Origin: Comamonadaceae bacterium OS-1
GTDB lineage: Bacteria; Pseudomonadota; Gammaproteobacteria; Burkholderiales; Burkholderiaceae_C
NCBI GenBank assembly: GCA_027923965.1
Contig: AP026969.1
Span: 3,224,001-3,288,000 of the forward strand
Direction of reading: 5' to 3'
DNA: 64,000 nucleotides
The notes below the pieces were generated by a model. That model searched no databases, was not told the origin of the DNA, and saw only the letters and a program-made list of their open reading frames with translations. The translations under genes were made by a program, and so were the position numbers. The number at the start of each line of letters is the position of its first letter. Positions within the stretch are counted from its first letter, which is position 1. Positions 25,294 through 33,807 of this stretch are shown here, in pieces.

Positions 25294-26136
25294 TTAATCG
25301 GGAGTGACAACGATCAAGCGCTGCCAGCCGGTCCACTCGGCACCTGCGGCCAGGGTCACCGGCGTGTTGACGTGCGCGGCCTCCACGCAGACCATGTGCT
25401 TGAAGCCATCAAACGGCATGTCGGCGATGGCCGCGCATTTGGTCGGGCCGGGGTTCCAGACCACGGTTTGGGCCAGCTCCGGGCTCTGGTCTATGCGCAA
25501 TTGCACCGGGCCATCCACCAGGGTCAGCGGCTCGGCGGCGGCCTGGTAGACGCGATCTACCTCGCCTTCAAAGATCACTACATCGGTTTCCAGCCGCTCG
25601 GTCTGGGCCACGTCGTCCCAGTAGGGCTGTCCGGCCAGGCCGCGCAGGTCCAGGCCGGGCAGGTCCTGCACGCGCAGGTAGGTGTGCAAGGCCAGGGCGA
25701 AGTCCAGCGGCTGCTCGCCGGTGTTGATTACGGTAAAGCCCAGCTCCAGCGCGCCGGGGGCCAGGTCGATGCGCAGGGTGGCGGTGAAAGCGTGGGGCCA
25801 GATGGCCAGCGTGGCGGGGCTGCTGTGCAGCTGCAGCTCCAGCCAGTCTTCCCCGCCCGCCGATGCCGTCCAGGCCGACGTGCGGGCAAAGCCGTGCTTG
25901 GGCAAGGGGCCGCGCATGTTGAACTGCGGAAAGCACACCGGCACGCCGCCGCGGATGGCGGTGGCACCGTCAAAAATGGCTTCAGGGCTCAGGTACAGCC
26001 GCTCCACCCCGCCGCTGGTCCACGACAGCACGTGCGCGCCGTGCAGCGCCACCAGCACCGTGTCGCCATTGGCGTGGTGCAGGCGCAGGCAGGGTTGGTT
26101 CTGGAAGACTTCGGGGCGGGCCTGCAAATCAGACAT
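25294..26136 (-). CDS. D-hexose-6-phosphate mutarotase (YeaD-like aldose 1-epimerase)
   Basis: A 280-residue member of the galactose mutarotase-like superfamily. ATG at 26136 overlaps the hisA stop by 8 bases and gives the family start; the frame is open 23 codons further up. [35 protein letters not shown] (in part) and LHTYLRV are the family blocks, with the catalytic His in KHGFAR. It interconverts the anomers of hexose 6-phosphates. It has no known role in histidine synthesis, so its place between hisA and hisF in the operon is odd. Confidence 0.88.
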   Translation of the reverse strand: MSDLQARPEVFQNQPCLRLHHANGDTVLVALHGAHVLSWTSGGVERLYLSPEAIFDGATAIRGGVPVCFPQFNMRGPLPKHGFARTSAWTASAGGEDWLELQLHSSPATLAIWPHAFTATLRIDLAPGALELGFTVINTGEQPLDFALALHTYLRVQDLPGLDLRGLAGQPYWDDVAQTERLETDVVIFEGEVDRVYQAAAEPLTLVDGPVQLRIDQSPELAQTVVWNPGPTKCAAIADMPFDGFKHMVCVEAAHVNTPVTLAAGAEWTGWQRLIVVTPD

Positions 26137-26872
26137 CGCCGTAGTTGTCGGCGCGTTCCTGGGCCGAGGTGAAATCGAGGTCGCCGGTGTAGATGGCGCG
26201 GCCACAGATCACGCCTTCGATGCCTTCGTCTTCCACATCCAGCAGACGCTCGATGTCGGCGATATTGCTCAGGCCGCCCGAGGCGATGACGGGCGTGTGC
26301 AGGGCCTGGGCCAGGCGCACGGTGGCTTCGATGTTGATGCCCGAGAGCATGCCGTCACGGCCAATGTCGGTGTAGATGAAGGATTCCACGCCGTAGTCCT
26401 GGAACTTCTTGGCCAGATCGACCACCTCGTGGCCGGTGAGCTTGCTCCAGCCATCGGTGGCGACCTTGCCGTCCTTGGCATCCAGGCCGACGATGATGTG
26501 GCCGCCGAACGCAGTGCATGCGTCCTGCAAAAAGCCGGGGTTCTTGACCGCTGCGGTGCCGATGATGACGTAGCGCAGGCCCGCGTCAAGGTAGCGCTCG
26601 ATGGTGTCCAGGTCGCGGATGCCGCCGCCGAGCTGCACGTCGATCTCGCCGCCCACCTCTTTGAGGATCTTGCGGATGGCCATCTCGTTCTTGGGCTTGC
26701 CCGCAAACGCGCCGTTCAGGTCCACCAGATGCAGGCGCCGCGCACCCTTGTCGACCCAGCTACGGGCCATGGCGGCGGGATCCTCGCCAAAAGTGGTGGA
26801 TTGGTCCATGTCGCCTTGTTTGAGGCGTACGCAGTGGCCGTCTTTCAGATCGATCGCAGGAATGAGAAGCAT
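26129..26872 (-). CDS. hisA: ProFAR isomerase HisA
   Basis: A 247-residue (beta/alpha)8-barrel enzyme for the isomerisation of ProFAR to [22 protein letters not shown] holds the general-base Asp8, and [15 protein letters not shown] holds the second catalytic Asp. QLGGGIRD and [11 protein letters not shown] are the phosphate loops. It lies 47 bases after hisH and overlaps the mutarotase gene. Confidence 0.97.
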   Translation of the reverse strand: MLLIPAIDLKDGHCVRLKQGDMDQSTTFGEDPAAMARSWVDKGARRLHLVDLNGAFAGKPKNEMAIRKILKEVGGEIDVQLGGGIRDLDTIERYLDAGLRYVIIGTAAVKNPGFLQDACTAFGGHIIVGLDAKDGKVATDGWSKLTGHEVVDLAKKFQDYGVESFIYTDIGRDGMLSGINIEATVRLAQALHTPVIASGGLSNIADIERLLDVEDEGIEGVICGRAIYTGDLDFTSAQERADNYGDV

Positions 26873-26919
26873 GGTGCCGTGAACAGCGGGTTGGTAAAAA
26901 AAATATTCCGAAAATGGAA

Positions 26920-27585
26920 TTAAGGAGACCAGTGGAGGAAGTTGCGGTAAAGAGCCAGTCCGTGTTCGGCGCTCTTCTCTGGGTGGAATTGTGTCGCAAA
27001 AATATTATCACGCGCAATGGCCGCGCTAAACGCCGCGCCGTACTCCGTCAAGCCCGCGCTGTGGCGCACATCCGACGGATCTGCGTAAAAGCTGTGCACG
27101 AAGTAGAAGTAGCTGTTATCCGGCACCTCGCCCCACACCGGGTGGCGCTGGCCGCCGTGCACTTGCTGGCGCACCTGGTTCCAGCCCATTTGCGGCACCT
27201 TGAAGCGGCTGCCGTCGGCCTGCAGTCGGCCTGCCAGGTCAAAGCGGCGCACGGTGCCGGGGATCAGGCCCAGGCCGGGGGTGTCCTGCTCTTCGCTGTG
27301 GTCCAGCAACATTTGCATGCCCACGCACACGCCCATCAGCGGCTTGTTGCGGGCGGCATCCAGCACGGCTTCTTTCAGGCCGGAATCATGCAGCTCGCGC
27401 ATGCAGTCGCGCATGGCCCCCTGGCCGGGCAGCACCACGCGCTCGGCGGCGTACACGTCTTCGGGGCGGGAAGTGACCACCACCTGGTAGCCGCTGGCGG
27501 CGGCCACATGCATCACGGCCTGGGACACCGAGAACAGATTACCCATGCCGTAGTCCACCACGGCGACGGTTTTATTTGCTATCAA
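26920..27585 (-). CDS. hisH: Imidazole glycerol phosphate synthase glutaminase subunit HisH
   Basis: A 221-residue class I glutamine amidotransferase. [16 protein letters not shown] is the N-terminal block, the nucleophile Cys is in [12 protein letters not shown], and the His-Glu pair is in ATQFHPEKS. It feeds ammonia to HisF. The only in-frame start that keeps the whole N-terminus is TTG at 27585, and this codon lies inside a copy of the dispersed repeat; a GTG in VAVVD would be shorter. No good Shine-Dalgarno is visible ahead of the TTG. Confidence 0.95.
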   Translation of the reverse strand: MIANKTVAVVDYGMGNLFSVSQAVMHVAAASGYQVVVTSRPEDVYAAERVVLPGQGAMRDCMRELHDSGLKEAVLDAARNKPLMGVCVGMQMLLDHSEEQDTPGLGLIPGTVRRFDLAGRLQADGSRFKVPQMGWNQVRQQVHGGQRHPVWGEVPDNSYFYFVHSFYADPSDVRHSAGLTEYGAAFSAAIARDNIFATQFHPEKSAEHGLALYRNFLHWSP

Positions 27586-27637
27586 TTTGATTGCTGCTTG
27601 TGCAGGAGGAATGAGCGGTAGGGCCCGATTTTACTTA
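27570..27637. repeat. Dispersed palindromic repeat, family A copy 4
   Basis: It reads TTTGCTATCAATTTGATTGC, then TGCTTGTGCAGG and GGGCCCGATTTTACTT, the divergent subtype also seen at 30004 and 33143. It fills the hisB-hisH gap and provides the probable TTG start of hisH. Confidence 0.7.
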
Positions 27638-27642
27638 AAACT

Positions 27643-28242
27643 TTACAGAGAGCCCTTGGTGGACGGGATCACGCCCACCGAACGCGGGTCCAGCTCCAGC
27701 GCAGAACGCAGGGCACGGGCAAAGGCCTTGAACACGGTTTCGGCCTGGTGGTGGGCGTTCACGCCCTTCAGGTTGTCGATGTGCAGAGTCACAAAGGCGT
27801 GGTTGGCAAAGCCCTGGAAGAATTCATAGGTGAGCTGGCTGTCGAAGCCGCCGATCATGCCACTGGTGAAGGGCACGTGCATTTCCAGGCCGGGGCGGCC
27901 CGAGAAGTCGATCACCACGCGGCTCAGCGCCTCGTCCAGCGGCACGTAGGCGTGGCCGTAGCGGCGGATGCCTTTTTTGTCGCCCACGGCCTTGTGCACC
28001 GCCTGGCCCAGGGTGATGCCCACGTCTTCCACGGTGTGGTGGCCGTCGATGTGCAGGTCGCCCACGCAGTGGATGTCCAGGTCAATCAGGCCGTGGCGGG
28101 CGATCTGGTCCAGCATGTGGTCGAAGAAGCCGATGCCGGTGTGCAGCGTGGACTTGCCGGTGCCGTCCAGGTTGAGCTTGACGGTAATTTGGGTTTCGGC
28201 CGTGTTGCGGCTGACTTCGGCGGTGCGGTGGATCGTGGTCAT
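27643..28242 (-). CDS. hisB: Imidazoleglycerol-phosphate dehydratase HisB
   Basis: A 199-residue monofunctional dehydratase (no HAD phosphatase domain, as usual in Betaproteobacteria). The metal ligands are in [16 protein letters not shown] and [16 protein letters not shown], and in the repeated half GQAVHKA...[15 protein letters not shown] with NAHHQAE. ATG 28242 overlaps the hisC stop (ATGA) and gives the normal N-terminus; further upstream codons are open but overlap hisC. Confidence 0.96.
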   Translation of the reverse strand: MTTIHRTAEVSRNTAETQITVKLNLDGTGKSTLHTGIGFFDHMLDQIARHGLIDLDIHCVGDLHIDGHHTVEDVGITLGQAVHKAVGDKKGIRRYGHAYVPLDEALSRVVIDFSGRPGLEMHVPFTSGMIGGFDSQLTYEFFQGFANHAFVTLHIDNLKGVNAHHQAETVFKAFARALRSALELDPRSVGVIPSTKGSL

Positions 28243-29303
28243 ATCGTGGTTTGGAAGGCTGCCAGCATGCGCAAATTCTCTTCGGCGGTGCCGATGGTGA
28301 TGCGCACGCAATTGAGCAGCAAGGGGTGCATTTTAGAAACGTTCTTGACCAGCACGCCCTGGGCCTTCATACCTTCAAAAGTTTTTGCCGCATCGGGCAC
28401 CCGCACCAGCAACATATTCGCGTCGCTGGGCCACACTTTCACGCCCGGCAACACCCCCAGCGCTGCGGAAATGATAGTGCGCTGGGTCCGTATCTCCTGC
28501 GCCTGCGCCGCAAACTCCTCCAGGTGCGCCAGGGCGAACAGCGCGCACTCGCAGTTCAGCACGCTGACGTTGTAGGGCGGGCGCACCTTGTCGATTTCGG
28601 CCACCAGCGCCTGCGGGCCGATCAGGTAGCCCAGGCGCACACCGGCCAGGCCGAACTTGCTCAGCGTGCGCATCAGCAGCACGTGGGGGTGGCGCGCCAA
28701 TCTATCCAGGTAGGTTTTGCTGGAAAACGGCTGGTAGGCCTCGTCGATCACCACCAGGCCGGGCGCGGCTTCGATGATCTGCTCGATGGCATCGTCGTCC
28801 CACAGATTCGCCGTGGGGTTGTTCGGGTAGGCCAGGTAGACGATGGCGGGCTGGTGCTGGGCGATGGCAGCCAGCATGGCGGGTGTATCCAGCTCGAAAT
28901 CGGCGGTGAGCGGCACGCCCACAAAGTCCAGGCCCAGCAACTGCGCGGCCATGCCGTACATCACAAAGCCCGGCACCGGGGCCAGCACGGTGGCACCGGG
29001 GCGGCGGCAGGCGATGGCCAGCAGGTTGATGATTTCGTCCGAGCCATTGCCCAGAATCAGGCCGTAGCCCGCTGGCAGGCCGGTGTGGGCGGCCAGCACC
29101 TGGCGCAAGAAGTCCACCCGGCCATCGGGGTAGCGGTTCAGCGCCACTTCGCCCAGGCGCTGGCCCAGTGCGGCCTGCATTCCGGGCGGCAGCCGGTGCG
29201 GGTTCTCCATCGCATCCAGCTTGACCATGCCGGTGGCATCCTGCACCACATAGGAATGCATGGCGCGGACATCGGGGCGTAGGGTGTCTAAGGGGTTTCT
29301 CAT
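28239..29303 (-). CDS. hisC: Histidinol-phosphate aminotransferase HisC
   Basis: A 354-residue fold-type I PLP aminotransferase. The PLP lysine is in [16 protein letters not shown], the Asn-Pro block is [15 protein letters not shown], and [10 protein letters not shown] holds the ring-stacking Asp. ATG 29303 gives the typical N-terminus ([18 protein letters not shown]). It is the first gene of the his unit here; hisG and hisD, which usually precede it, are not in the window. It lies 49 bases after a thioredoxin-like gene. Confidence 0.96.
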   Translation of the reverse strand: MRNPLDTLRPDVRAMHSYVVQDATGMVKLDAMENPHRLPPGMQAALGQRLGEVALNRYPDGRVDFLRQVLAAHTGLPAGYGLILGNGSDEIINLLAIACRRPGATVLAPVPGFVMYGMAAQLLGLDFVGVPLTADFELDTPAMLAAIAQHQPAIVYLAYPNNPTANLWDDDAIEQIIEAAPGLVVIDEAYQPFSSKTYLDRLARHPHVLLMRTLSKFGLAGVRLGYLIGPQALVAEIDKVRPPYNVSVLNCECALFALAHLEEFAAQAQEIRTQRTIISAALGVLPGVKVWPSDANMLLVRVPDAAKTFEGMKAQGVLVKNVSKMHPLLLNCVRITIGTAEENLRMLAAFQTTI

Positions 29304-29352
29304 AGGGTTTTGGTCGGTGTGTGTTGGGTTCGTAAAGGCATTTGCGCATACC

Positions 29353-29946
29353 CTACTGGGTGAGCGCTGCCAAAAATTCATCAGAGTCGAAGCCGTCTTT
29401 CATATGCCGCCCCTTGACGATCAGGTACGGGATGCCGCCCTGCGGGTCCAGCTTTCGCAGCTCCGACGCGCAGGCGCTGCTCGCATCCACATCGCACTCC
29501 TGGTACTTGAAGCCGTACTGCGCCATCCAGGACTTGGCGGCGGCGCAGTTGGTGCACCAGGCGGCGCTGTACATCAGCACGTCCTCCAGCTTGCCGTTGG
29601 CGGCGAGCTGGCCGAGTTGTTCCGGGCTGGGGCTGCTGCCGAAATGGCCCTGGCGGCTGAATGCATCGAAGCTGCCAGAGCCACCACCCCGGTGCAGGCC
29701 CACCCAGGCACCATAGGCAATGGCCACCACGGCAAACAGCTTGCCCCAGGGGATGGAGGCGAAGATGCCCGCTTCGGCATGTGACTGGCTGCTGCCGTGC
29801 AGCGGCGCATGGCGGGTGGATGCTGGCTGCGCCATGCCTCCGCCACCCGCTTTGGCATAGGCAACACCACAGAACGGGCATTGCCACTCCGGAACGGTGG
29901 CATCGGCGGGGCGCACGGCGCGGCATTTGGGGCAGATGGTGGGCAT
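29353..29946 (-). CDS. Zinc-ribbon, membrane-anchored thioredoxin/glutaredoxin-like protein
   Basis: A 197-residue protein. Residues 1-30 form a zinc ribbon with two CxxC pairs (TICPKCRA, WQCPFCGV). A hydrophobic segment around 62-82 (LFAVVAIAYGAWVGL) should span the membrane. The C-terminal 85 residues are a glutaredoxin-like domain with the redox motif AAWCTNCAAAK and cis-Pro region GGIPYLIVKG. ATG 29946 is used since the ribbon begins there. It probably reduces a disulphide, but the partner is unknown. It precedes hisC on the same strand and may share its transcript. Confidence 0.8.
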   Translation of the reverse strand: MPTICPKCRAVRPADATVPEWQCPFCGVAYAKAGGGGMAQPASTRHAPLHGSSQSHAEAGIFASIPWGKLFAVVAIAYGAWVGLHRGGGSGSFDAFSRQGHFGSSPSPEQLGQLAANGKLEDVLMYSAAWCTNCAAAKSWMAQYGFKYQECDVDASSACASELRKLDPQGGIPYLIVKGRHMKDGFDSDEFLAALTQ

Positions 29947-29950
29947 GGAA

Positions 29951-31109
29951 TTAGGCGGCTGGGTAACGCTGTAAATGCGCAAAGCTGGTGGCGAGGTTGC
30001 TCACCTTTTGATAGCTGCTTGCGCTTGCTGTATCGGCGCTGGAGGCCGATTGGGCTTGTAAGATGGCATGCATAGGTGCAGCGGTTCCGCTATCACCATT
30101 ACCACCATGCGCCAAGTCCCAGGCCTTGACTTCGTCCCACGCCAGCACCTCATCGCCCACCTGAATGTCCTGGATGGGCTTGAGGAGCTTCTGGTAGCCG
30201 CTGTCGGTCAGCACCCGGGTTGTGCACCAGGGTGTCCGCAGGAAAGCTGTTCATCAGCCCACCGGCGATGCCCAGAATGGTGCCGAAGGTTTTGCCGAAC
30301 AGCCCGCAGGGGTTGGGGATGGGGATCATGCTGATCAGGCAGTCCATGGCGCAGTCTTTGGCCATGCCGCCCCAGTCCATATCGCCGCAATTGAAGGCCA
30401 GCTCCTGCAAGGCGCTCATGCCCATGCACGTGAGCATGCAGCGGCCAAAGTTGGTGGCCATACAGGCCAGCGGGATGAGTTCGCCCGTAGGGTCGATGAA
30501 GTTGGTGGGGCTGTGCGCGGCGTAGGCGTACAGGTTGATGCCGCCTTCAAAGCCGATGGGGTCGCGGGTGGTGTACCGGCCCGTGTCGGGGTCAAAGTAG
30601 CGCCGGTCGTTGTAGTGCAGCCCCGTCTCGGCATCGAAGTATTGACCGGGGAAGCGCAGGTTGCTGGTCAGGGCGTTGGTGGCGGCCACCTTGACGGTGG
30701 CGCGGCCAAACGCGTCGTAGTCTGCGGCCCAGACCACCGCGCCGCTCTTGTCCGTGATGCGCTGGGGGGTGCCCAGGTTGTCGTTGTGATAGTAGACGTA
30801 GCGCATGGCTCCGGCGGTGGCGCTGGCCGTGTCGGGTACGCGGGCGTACAGCGGTGCGGTGCTGCTATTGGTTTGCGGGCTCCAGCCATAGCTGGCTTGG
30901 ACCACGGCGCTGGCTTCGGCTAAAAGGCTACAGCTCTCGGTACCGTCGCCGAAGGTGCCGCCTACGTCGGTAGTGCTCTGGGTCAGGCGGGCTTTGTCGT
31001 CGTAGCGATGGGACGCGAAGGTGGAACTAACTGACGCGTGTGTGCCTACTGCACTGGCTGCAATAGCCAGAACACAACAGATCAGACGAAAACACACCGA
31101 ATACTTCAT
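29951..31109 (-). pseudogene. Orphan RHS-core protein with frameshifted pretoxin-HINT end
   Basis: From ATG 31109 a signal peptide (about residues 1-26) leads directly into a single RHS-associated core: YYHNDNLGTPQRITD, DYDAFGRA, GQYFDAETGLHYNDRRYFDP and GRYTTRDPIGFEGGINLYAY. After a Cys-rich stretch the frame reaches SFPADTLVH, the start of a HINT domain. The continuation KLLKPIQDIQVGDEVLAWDE is one base out of frame, so there is a shift near 30211-30220. The HINT part is then cut short at 29951, with a dispersed repeat inside it. It looks like the broken tail of a polymorphic-toxin RHS gene without its toxin. Confidence 0.78.
30004..30063. repeat. Dispersed palindromic repeat, family A copy 5
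   Basis: It holds GATAGCTGCTTGCGCTTGCT and GGAGGCCGATTGGGCTTGTA. It lies inside the residual HINT reading frame of the RHS remnant and interrupts that domain. Confidence 0.65.
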
Positions 31110-31129
31110 CGTAAAAGTCTAGTTGGAGA

Positions 31130-31260
31130 TTCGGGCAAATTACGGTCTTGGATGTCTTGCGGCTGGCATCATCGTAGACCAGCGCCGCGCTGGCGATGTG
31201 CTGGCATGCGAGGCGGGTGGGCAGCCACGCCCAGCCTTGACCGAATCGGTGCGGCAAGCC
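31130..31260 (-). other. Possible upstream RHS-repeat fragment
   Basis: A short minus-strand frame ahead of the RHS remnant reads SAALVYDDASRKTSKTV, which resembles an RHS/YD repeat (YDxxGRxxxxT). It may be debris of the larger RHS gene from which the orphan core derives. Similarity is short, so this is weak. Confidence 0.3.
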
Positions 31261-31316
31261 GCATCCTCCTATGGCTTACAAGGGGGTGCGGCTTAAGTTC
31301 GATGGATTGCAGTCGT

Positions 31317-31604
31317 TTAGGCGTGCAGTTCTTCCCTTATCACCTTGCGAAGCACAACCTCAAGGTGCTCAGCCGTCATGGCCTCATGCAATGACTGGTT
31401 GATAAGCGTTTGGTATCCGCGCCCGTCTGCCTTGGCTTTGAAGTACTCCAACACTGACGTATCCAGCATGATGGACACGCGCTGTTTGCCCAGCTTTGCA
31501 TTTACGGCGGCGGCAAATTCTGGTTGCGTTGCGGGCTTCAAGCCTATACGCAGCCGAGGGGTGGCTACAGGCTTAGAGGTAGGAGAAGAAATTGCGGGTT
31601 TCAT
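31317..31604 (-). CDS. brnA: BrnA-type antitoxin
   Basis: A 95-residue protein whose second half is a ribbon-helix-helix DNA-binding domain: KQRVSIMLDTSVLEYFKAKA then GYQTLINQSLHEAM. This is the usual BrnA form and is recognised mainly by its place directly after brnT. ATG 31604 lies 32 bases inside the end of the toxin gene, as usual for this pair. BrnA binds BrnT and represses the operon. The N-terminal part is basic and Pro/Thr-rich. Confidence 0.85.
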   Translation of the reverse strand: MKPAISSPTSKPVATPRLRIGLKPATQPEFAAAVNAKLGKQRVSIMLDTSVLEYFKAKADGRGYQTLINQSLHEAMTAEHLEVVLRKVIREELHA

Positions 31605-31842
31605 GGTTTTCTGCCTTTCGCATGGAAATAACGTGAATCTCGGAGTCAGTTTCTGTGTGGCAAATGGCGACAACCACCACGCCCAGCAACCCGAACGTGT
31701 TGAAGCGCTGTTCCCCGCCATAGTCTCGCCCGTCCTCTAACGTCATGGTGGGGCCGTTGAAGACCTGTTCAGCGTGCACGAAATCCAGCGCGTGTTTGCT
31801 TAGATTGGTTTGTCGTTTGGTTTCATGCCAAGTGAAGCGCAT
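31573..31842 (-). CDS. brnT: BrnT-type ribonuclease toxin
   Basis: An 89-residue protein of the BrnT (DUF497) family, an RNase of the RelE fold. MRFTWHETKRQTNLSKHALD is the typical N-terminus (W-x-x-x-K-x-x-x-N-x-x-K-H), with FGLLGVVVVAICHTE and IHVISMRKAENHE (R-x-A-x-x-x-E) at the C-terminal end. The pair is complete and apparently intact. It sits beside the RHS remnant, a common place for mobile stabilisation modules. Confidence 0.9.
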   Translation of the reverse strand: MRFTWHETKRQTNLSKHALDFVHAEQVFNGPTMTLEDGRDYGGEQRFNTFGLLGVVVVAICHTETDSEIHVISMRKAENHETRNFFSYL

Positions 31843-32168
31843 GGGCTTTATTGTATGTATTTAAATATATATTTCCAGCGACGCAAAATTGAGCCTCCGC
31901 CGACTTGTGCTTGGGCCACCGGATCGCGGTTTGGCGCCAATGGGCGTGCCAATCAATCCACCAAATTTAAGCCATCCATCTTAAGACAATAGTTGTAAGC
32001 CATTGATTTATATGGTTAATTTTGAAATAACCTTGGCAATAGTCACTATCCCCGCCAAGAAAATACAGGGTTAGCACTTGAGTTCCTCTTCACCCAACGC
32101 ACGCAGCGCATCCACTCACCTGCGTACGCCGCCGATGCGCGGCATGCCGACTTGGCGGGGCGGGTGGC
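31843..32168. other. Gap with probable brnTA promoter
   Basis: 325 bases with no supported gene. Next to the brnT start the minus strand has TACAAT (-10 like) 10 bases before the ATG and an AT palindrome ATATTTAAATA-type sequence (31857-31870) where a BrnA ribbon-helix-helix repressor could bind. The rest shows nothing recognisable. Confidence 0.4.
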
Positions 32169-33131
32169 TCAACGCTTGGCATAGCGCTGCGCCAGCACGG
32201 CGCAGACCATCAACTGGATTTGGTGGAAGATCATCAGGGGCAGCAGCATCACGCCCACAGTGTGCGCGGCAAACAGCACCTTGGCCATGGGTACGCCGCT
32301 GGCCAGGCTCTTTTTGGAGCCGCAAAAGACGATGGTGATCTGGTCTTCTTGCGAAAAGCCCAGCAGGCGGCCCAGCCGGGTGGTCAGGGCTAGCACCAGG
32401 GCCAGCAGCACGCAGCTGGCCACCACCACGCCCAGCAGAATCGGCAGCGGCACCTGCTTCCACAGGCCCTCGATCACCGCCGCGCTGAACGCGGTGTAGA
32501 CCACCAGCAAAATCGAGCCCTGGTCCACAAACTTCAGCCCGGCGGCGTGCTTTTTCACAAAGCCGCCCACCCAGGGCTGCAGCAATTGGCCCAGCACAAA
32601 CGGCAGCATCAGCTGCAGCATGATGCGACCCACCGCCTCCAGCTCGCCCGCGCCCGACACCCCACCCGGCACCACCAGCCAGCCCACCAGCAGCGGCGTG
32701 ATGAACACCCCGATGAGGCTGGACGCCGAGGCGCTGCACACAGCGGCAGACACATTGCCGCGCGCCATGGCGGTAAACGCAATGGCCGACTGCACCGTGG
32801 CCGGCAAGGTGCATAAGAACAGCATGCCCAGCGCCAGATCGGGCGTGAGCATGAACGCAAACAGCGGCTTGAGCAGCAGGCCCAGCACCGGAAACAGCGC
32901 AAACGTGCAGCCCAGCACCAGCAGATGCAGCCGCCAGTGGCTGATGCCCGCCACCACCGCCGCCCGCGACAGCTTGGCCCCGTGCAAGAAGAACAGCAGC
33001 GCAATCGCCGCCGTGGTGAGCCACTCAAACCCCCGCGCCACCGCGCCCTGGGCAGGCCACAGGCTGGCCAGGGTGATCACGGCAATCAGGAGCAGGGTGA
33101 AGTTGTCGGGGAGGAAGCGGGGGCGGGTCAT
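32169..33131 (-). CDS. SBF-like (bile acid:sodium symporter family) transporter
   Basis: A 320-residue membrane protein with about nine to ten hydrophobic segments. It matches the YfeH/SLC10A7-like branch of the bile acid:sodium symporter (BASS) family: LLFFLHGAKLS near residue 45, LCTLPATVQSAIAFTAMARGN near 105-125 (in part) and IVFCGSKKSLASGVPMAK near 275. The substrate is not predictable from sequence. It stands alone between the toxin-antitoxin region and an Lrp regulator, with a dispersed repeat upstream. Confidence 0.88.
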   Translation of the reverse strand: MTRPRFLPDNFTLLLIAVITLASLWPAQGAVARGFEWLTTAAIALLFFLHGAKLSRAAVVAGISHWRLHLLVLGCTFALFPVLGLLLKPLFAFMLTPDLALGMLFLCTLPATVQSAIAFTAMARGNVSAAVCSASASSLIGVFITPLLVGWLVVPGGVSGAGELEAVGRIMLQLMLPFVLGQLLQPWVGGFVKKHAAGLKFVDQGSILLVVYTAFSAAVIEGLWKQVPLPILLGVVVASCVLLALVLALTTRLGRLLGFSQEDQITIVFCGSKKSLASGVPMAKVLFAAHTVGVMLLPLMIFHQIQLMVCAVLAQRYAKR

Positions 33132-33142
33132 GGGAAAAGGAT

Positions 33143-33204
33143 TGATTTGCTATTTTTTAGATAGCTGCTTACGCTGATTGAATGGGCGGTAGGCCCTTAT
33201 TTTA
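33143..33204. repeat. Dispersed palindromic repeat, family A copy 6
   Basis: It holds TTTGCTATTTTTTAGATAGC, TGCTTACGCTGATTGAATGG and GGCCCTTATTTTACG. The stop codon of the Lrp-type gene (33197-33199) lies inside it. Confidence 0.75.
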
Positions 33205-33700
33205 CGTTTGGATCCGAGGCGGCGCTGAGTACCGGCACATCGGCACCGTCCTTGTGCACGCTCATCACCACGCTGGTGGTAAAGCGGCGCACGAAGCGGT
33301 TGCCGAAAAACAAACGCTGCGTCAGCGCCTCGAAATCCTGCATGTCACGCACCAGCAGAAACAGCACGAAGTCGGACGCGCCGGTGACGTAGTAGCTTTG
33401 CTGCACCCGCGGCTCGGCGGCCAGCAGCGCGCGGAACTGCGCCAACACGTCGGCCTGCTCCACGTCCAGCTCCACACCGACGATGCAGCGCATGCCAAAG
33501 CCCAGCTTTTCGGGCGAGAGCTGGCAGGTCTGGCGCAGGATGACCTTGTCGGCCTGCAGGCGCTTGGTGCGCCGCTGCACGCTGGTGGCAGACAGGCCAA
33601 TCTCTGCACCCAGCACCTCGGCGGGCGTGGTGGCATCGCGCTGCAGCGCATCCAGGATGCGCAAGTCTTTGTCGTCGAATGTGTCGTCGAATTTCTGCAT
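33197..33700 (-). CDS. Lrp/AsnC family transcriptional regulator
   Basis: A 167-residue feast/famine regulator from ATG 33700 (ATG 33730 is also open). The HTH is at the N-terminus (DLRILDALQRDATTPAEVLG, then GLSATSVQRRTKRLQ), and the RAM effector-binding domain follows (YYVTGASDFVLFLLVRDM). It is divergent from the M20 hydrolase and diaminopropionate ammonia-lyase genes, so it probably controls them in response to an amino acid. The last codons lie in a dispersed repeat, so its C-terminus may have been altered by that insertion. Confidence 0.9.
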   Translation of the reverse strand: MQKFDDTFDDKDLRILDALQRDATTPAEVLGAEIGLSATSVQRRTKRLQADKVILRQTCQLSPEKLGFGMRCIVGVELDVEQADVLAQFRALLAAEPRVQQSYYVTGASDFVLFLLVRDMQDFEALTQRLFFGNRFVRRFTTSVVMSVHKDGADVPVLSAASDPNVK

Positions 33701-33807
33701 GGTTTTCAAATTTTCGCAGAATTTCTGCAAATTGTGCCCCCACTATGCCGCCCACCGGCACGGGCTTTCTGAATAATTTGCACCATATTCAGCCACCCGG
33801 AGCCCCC

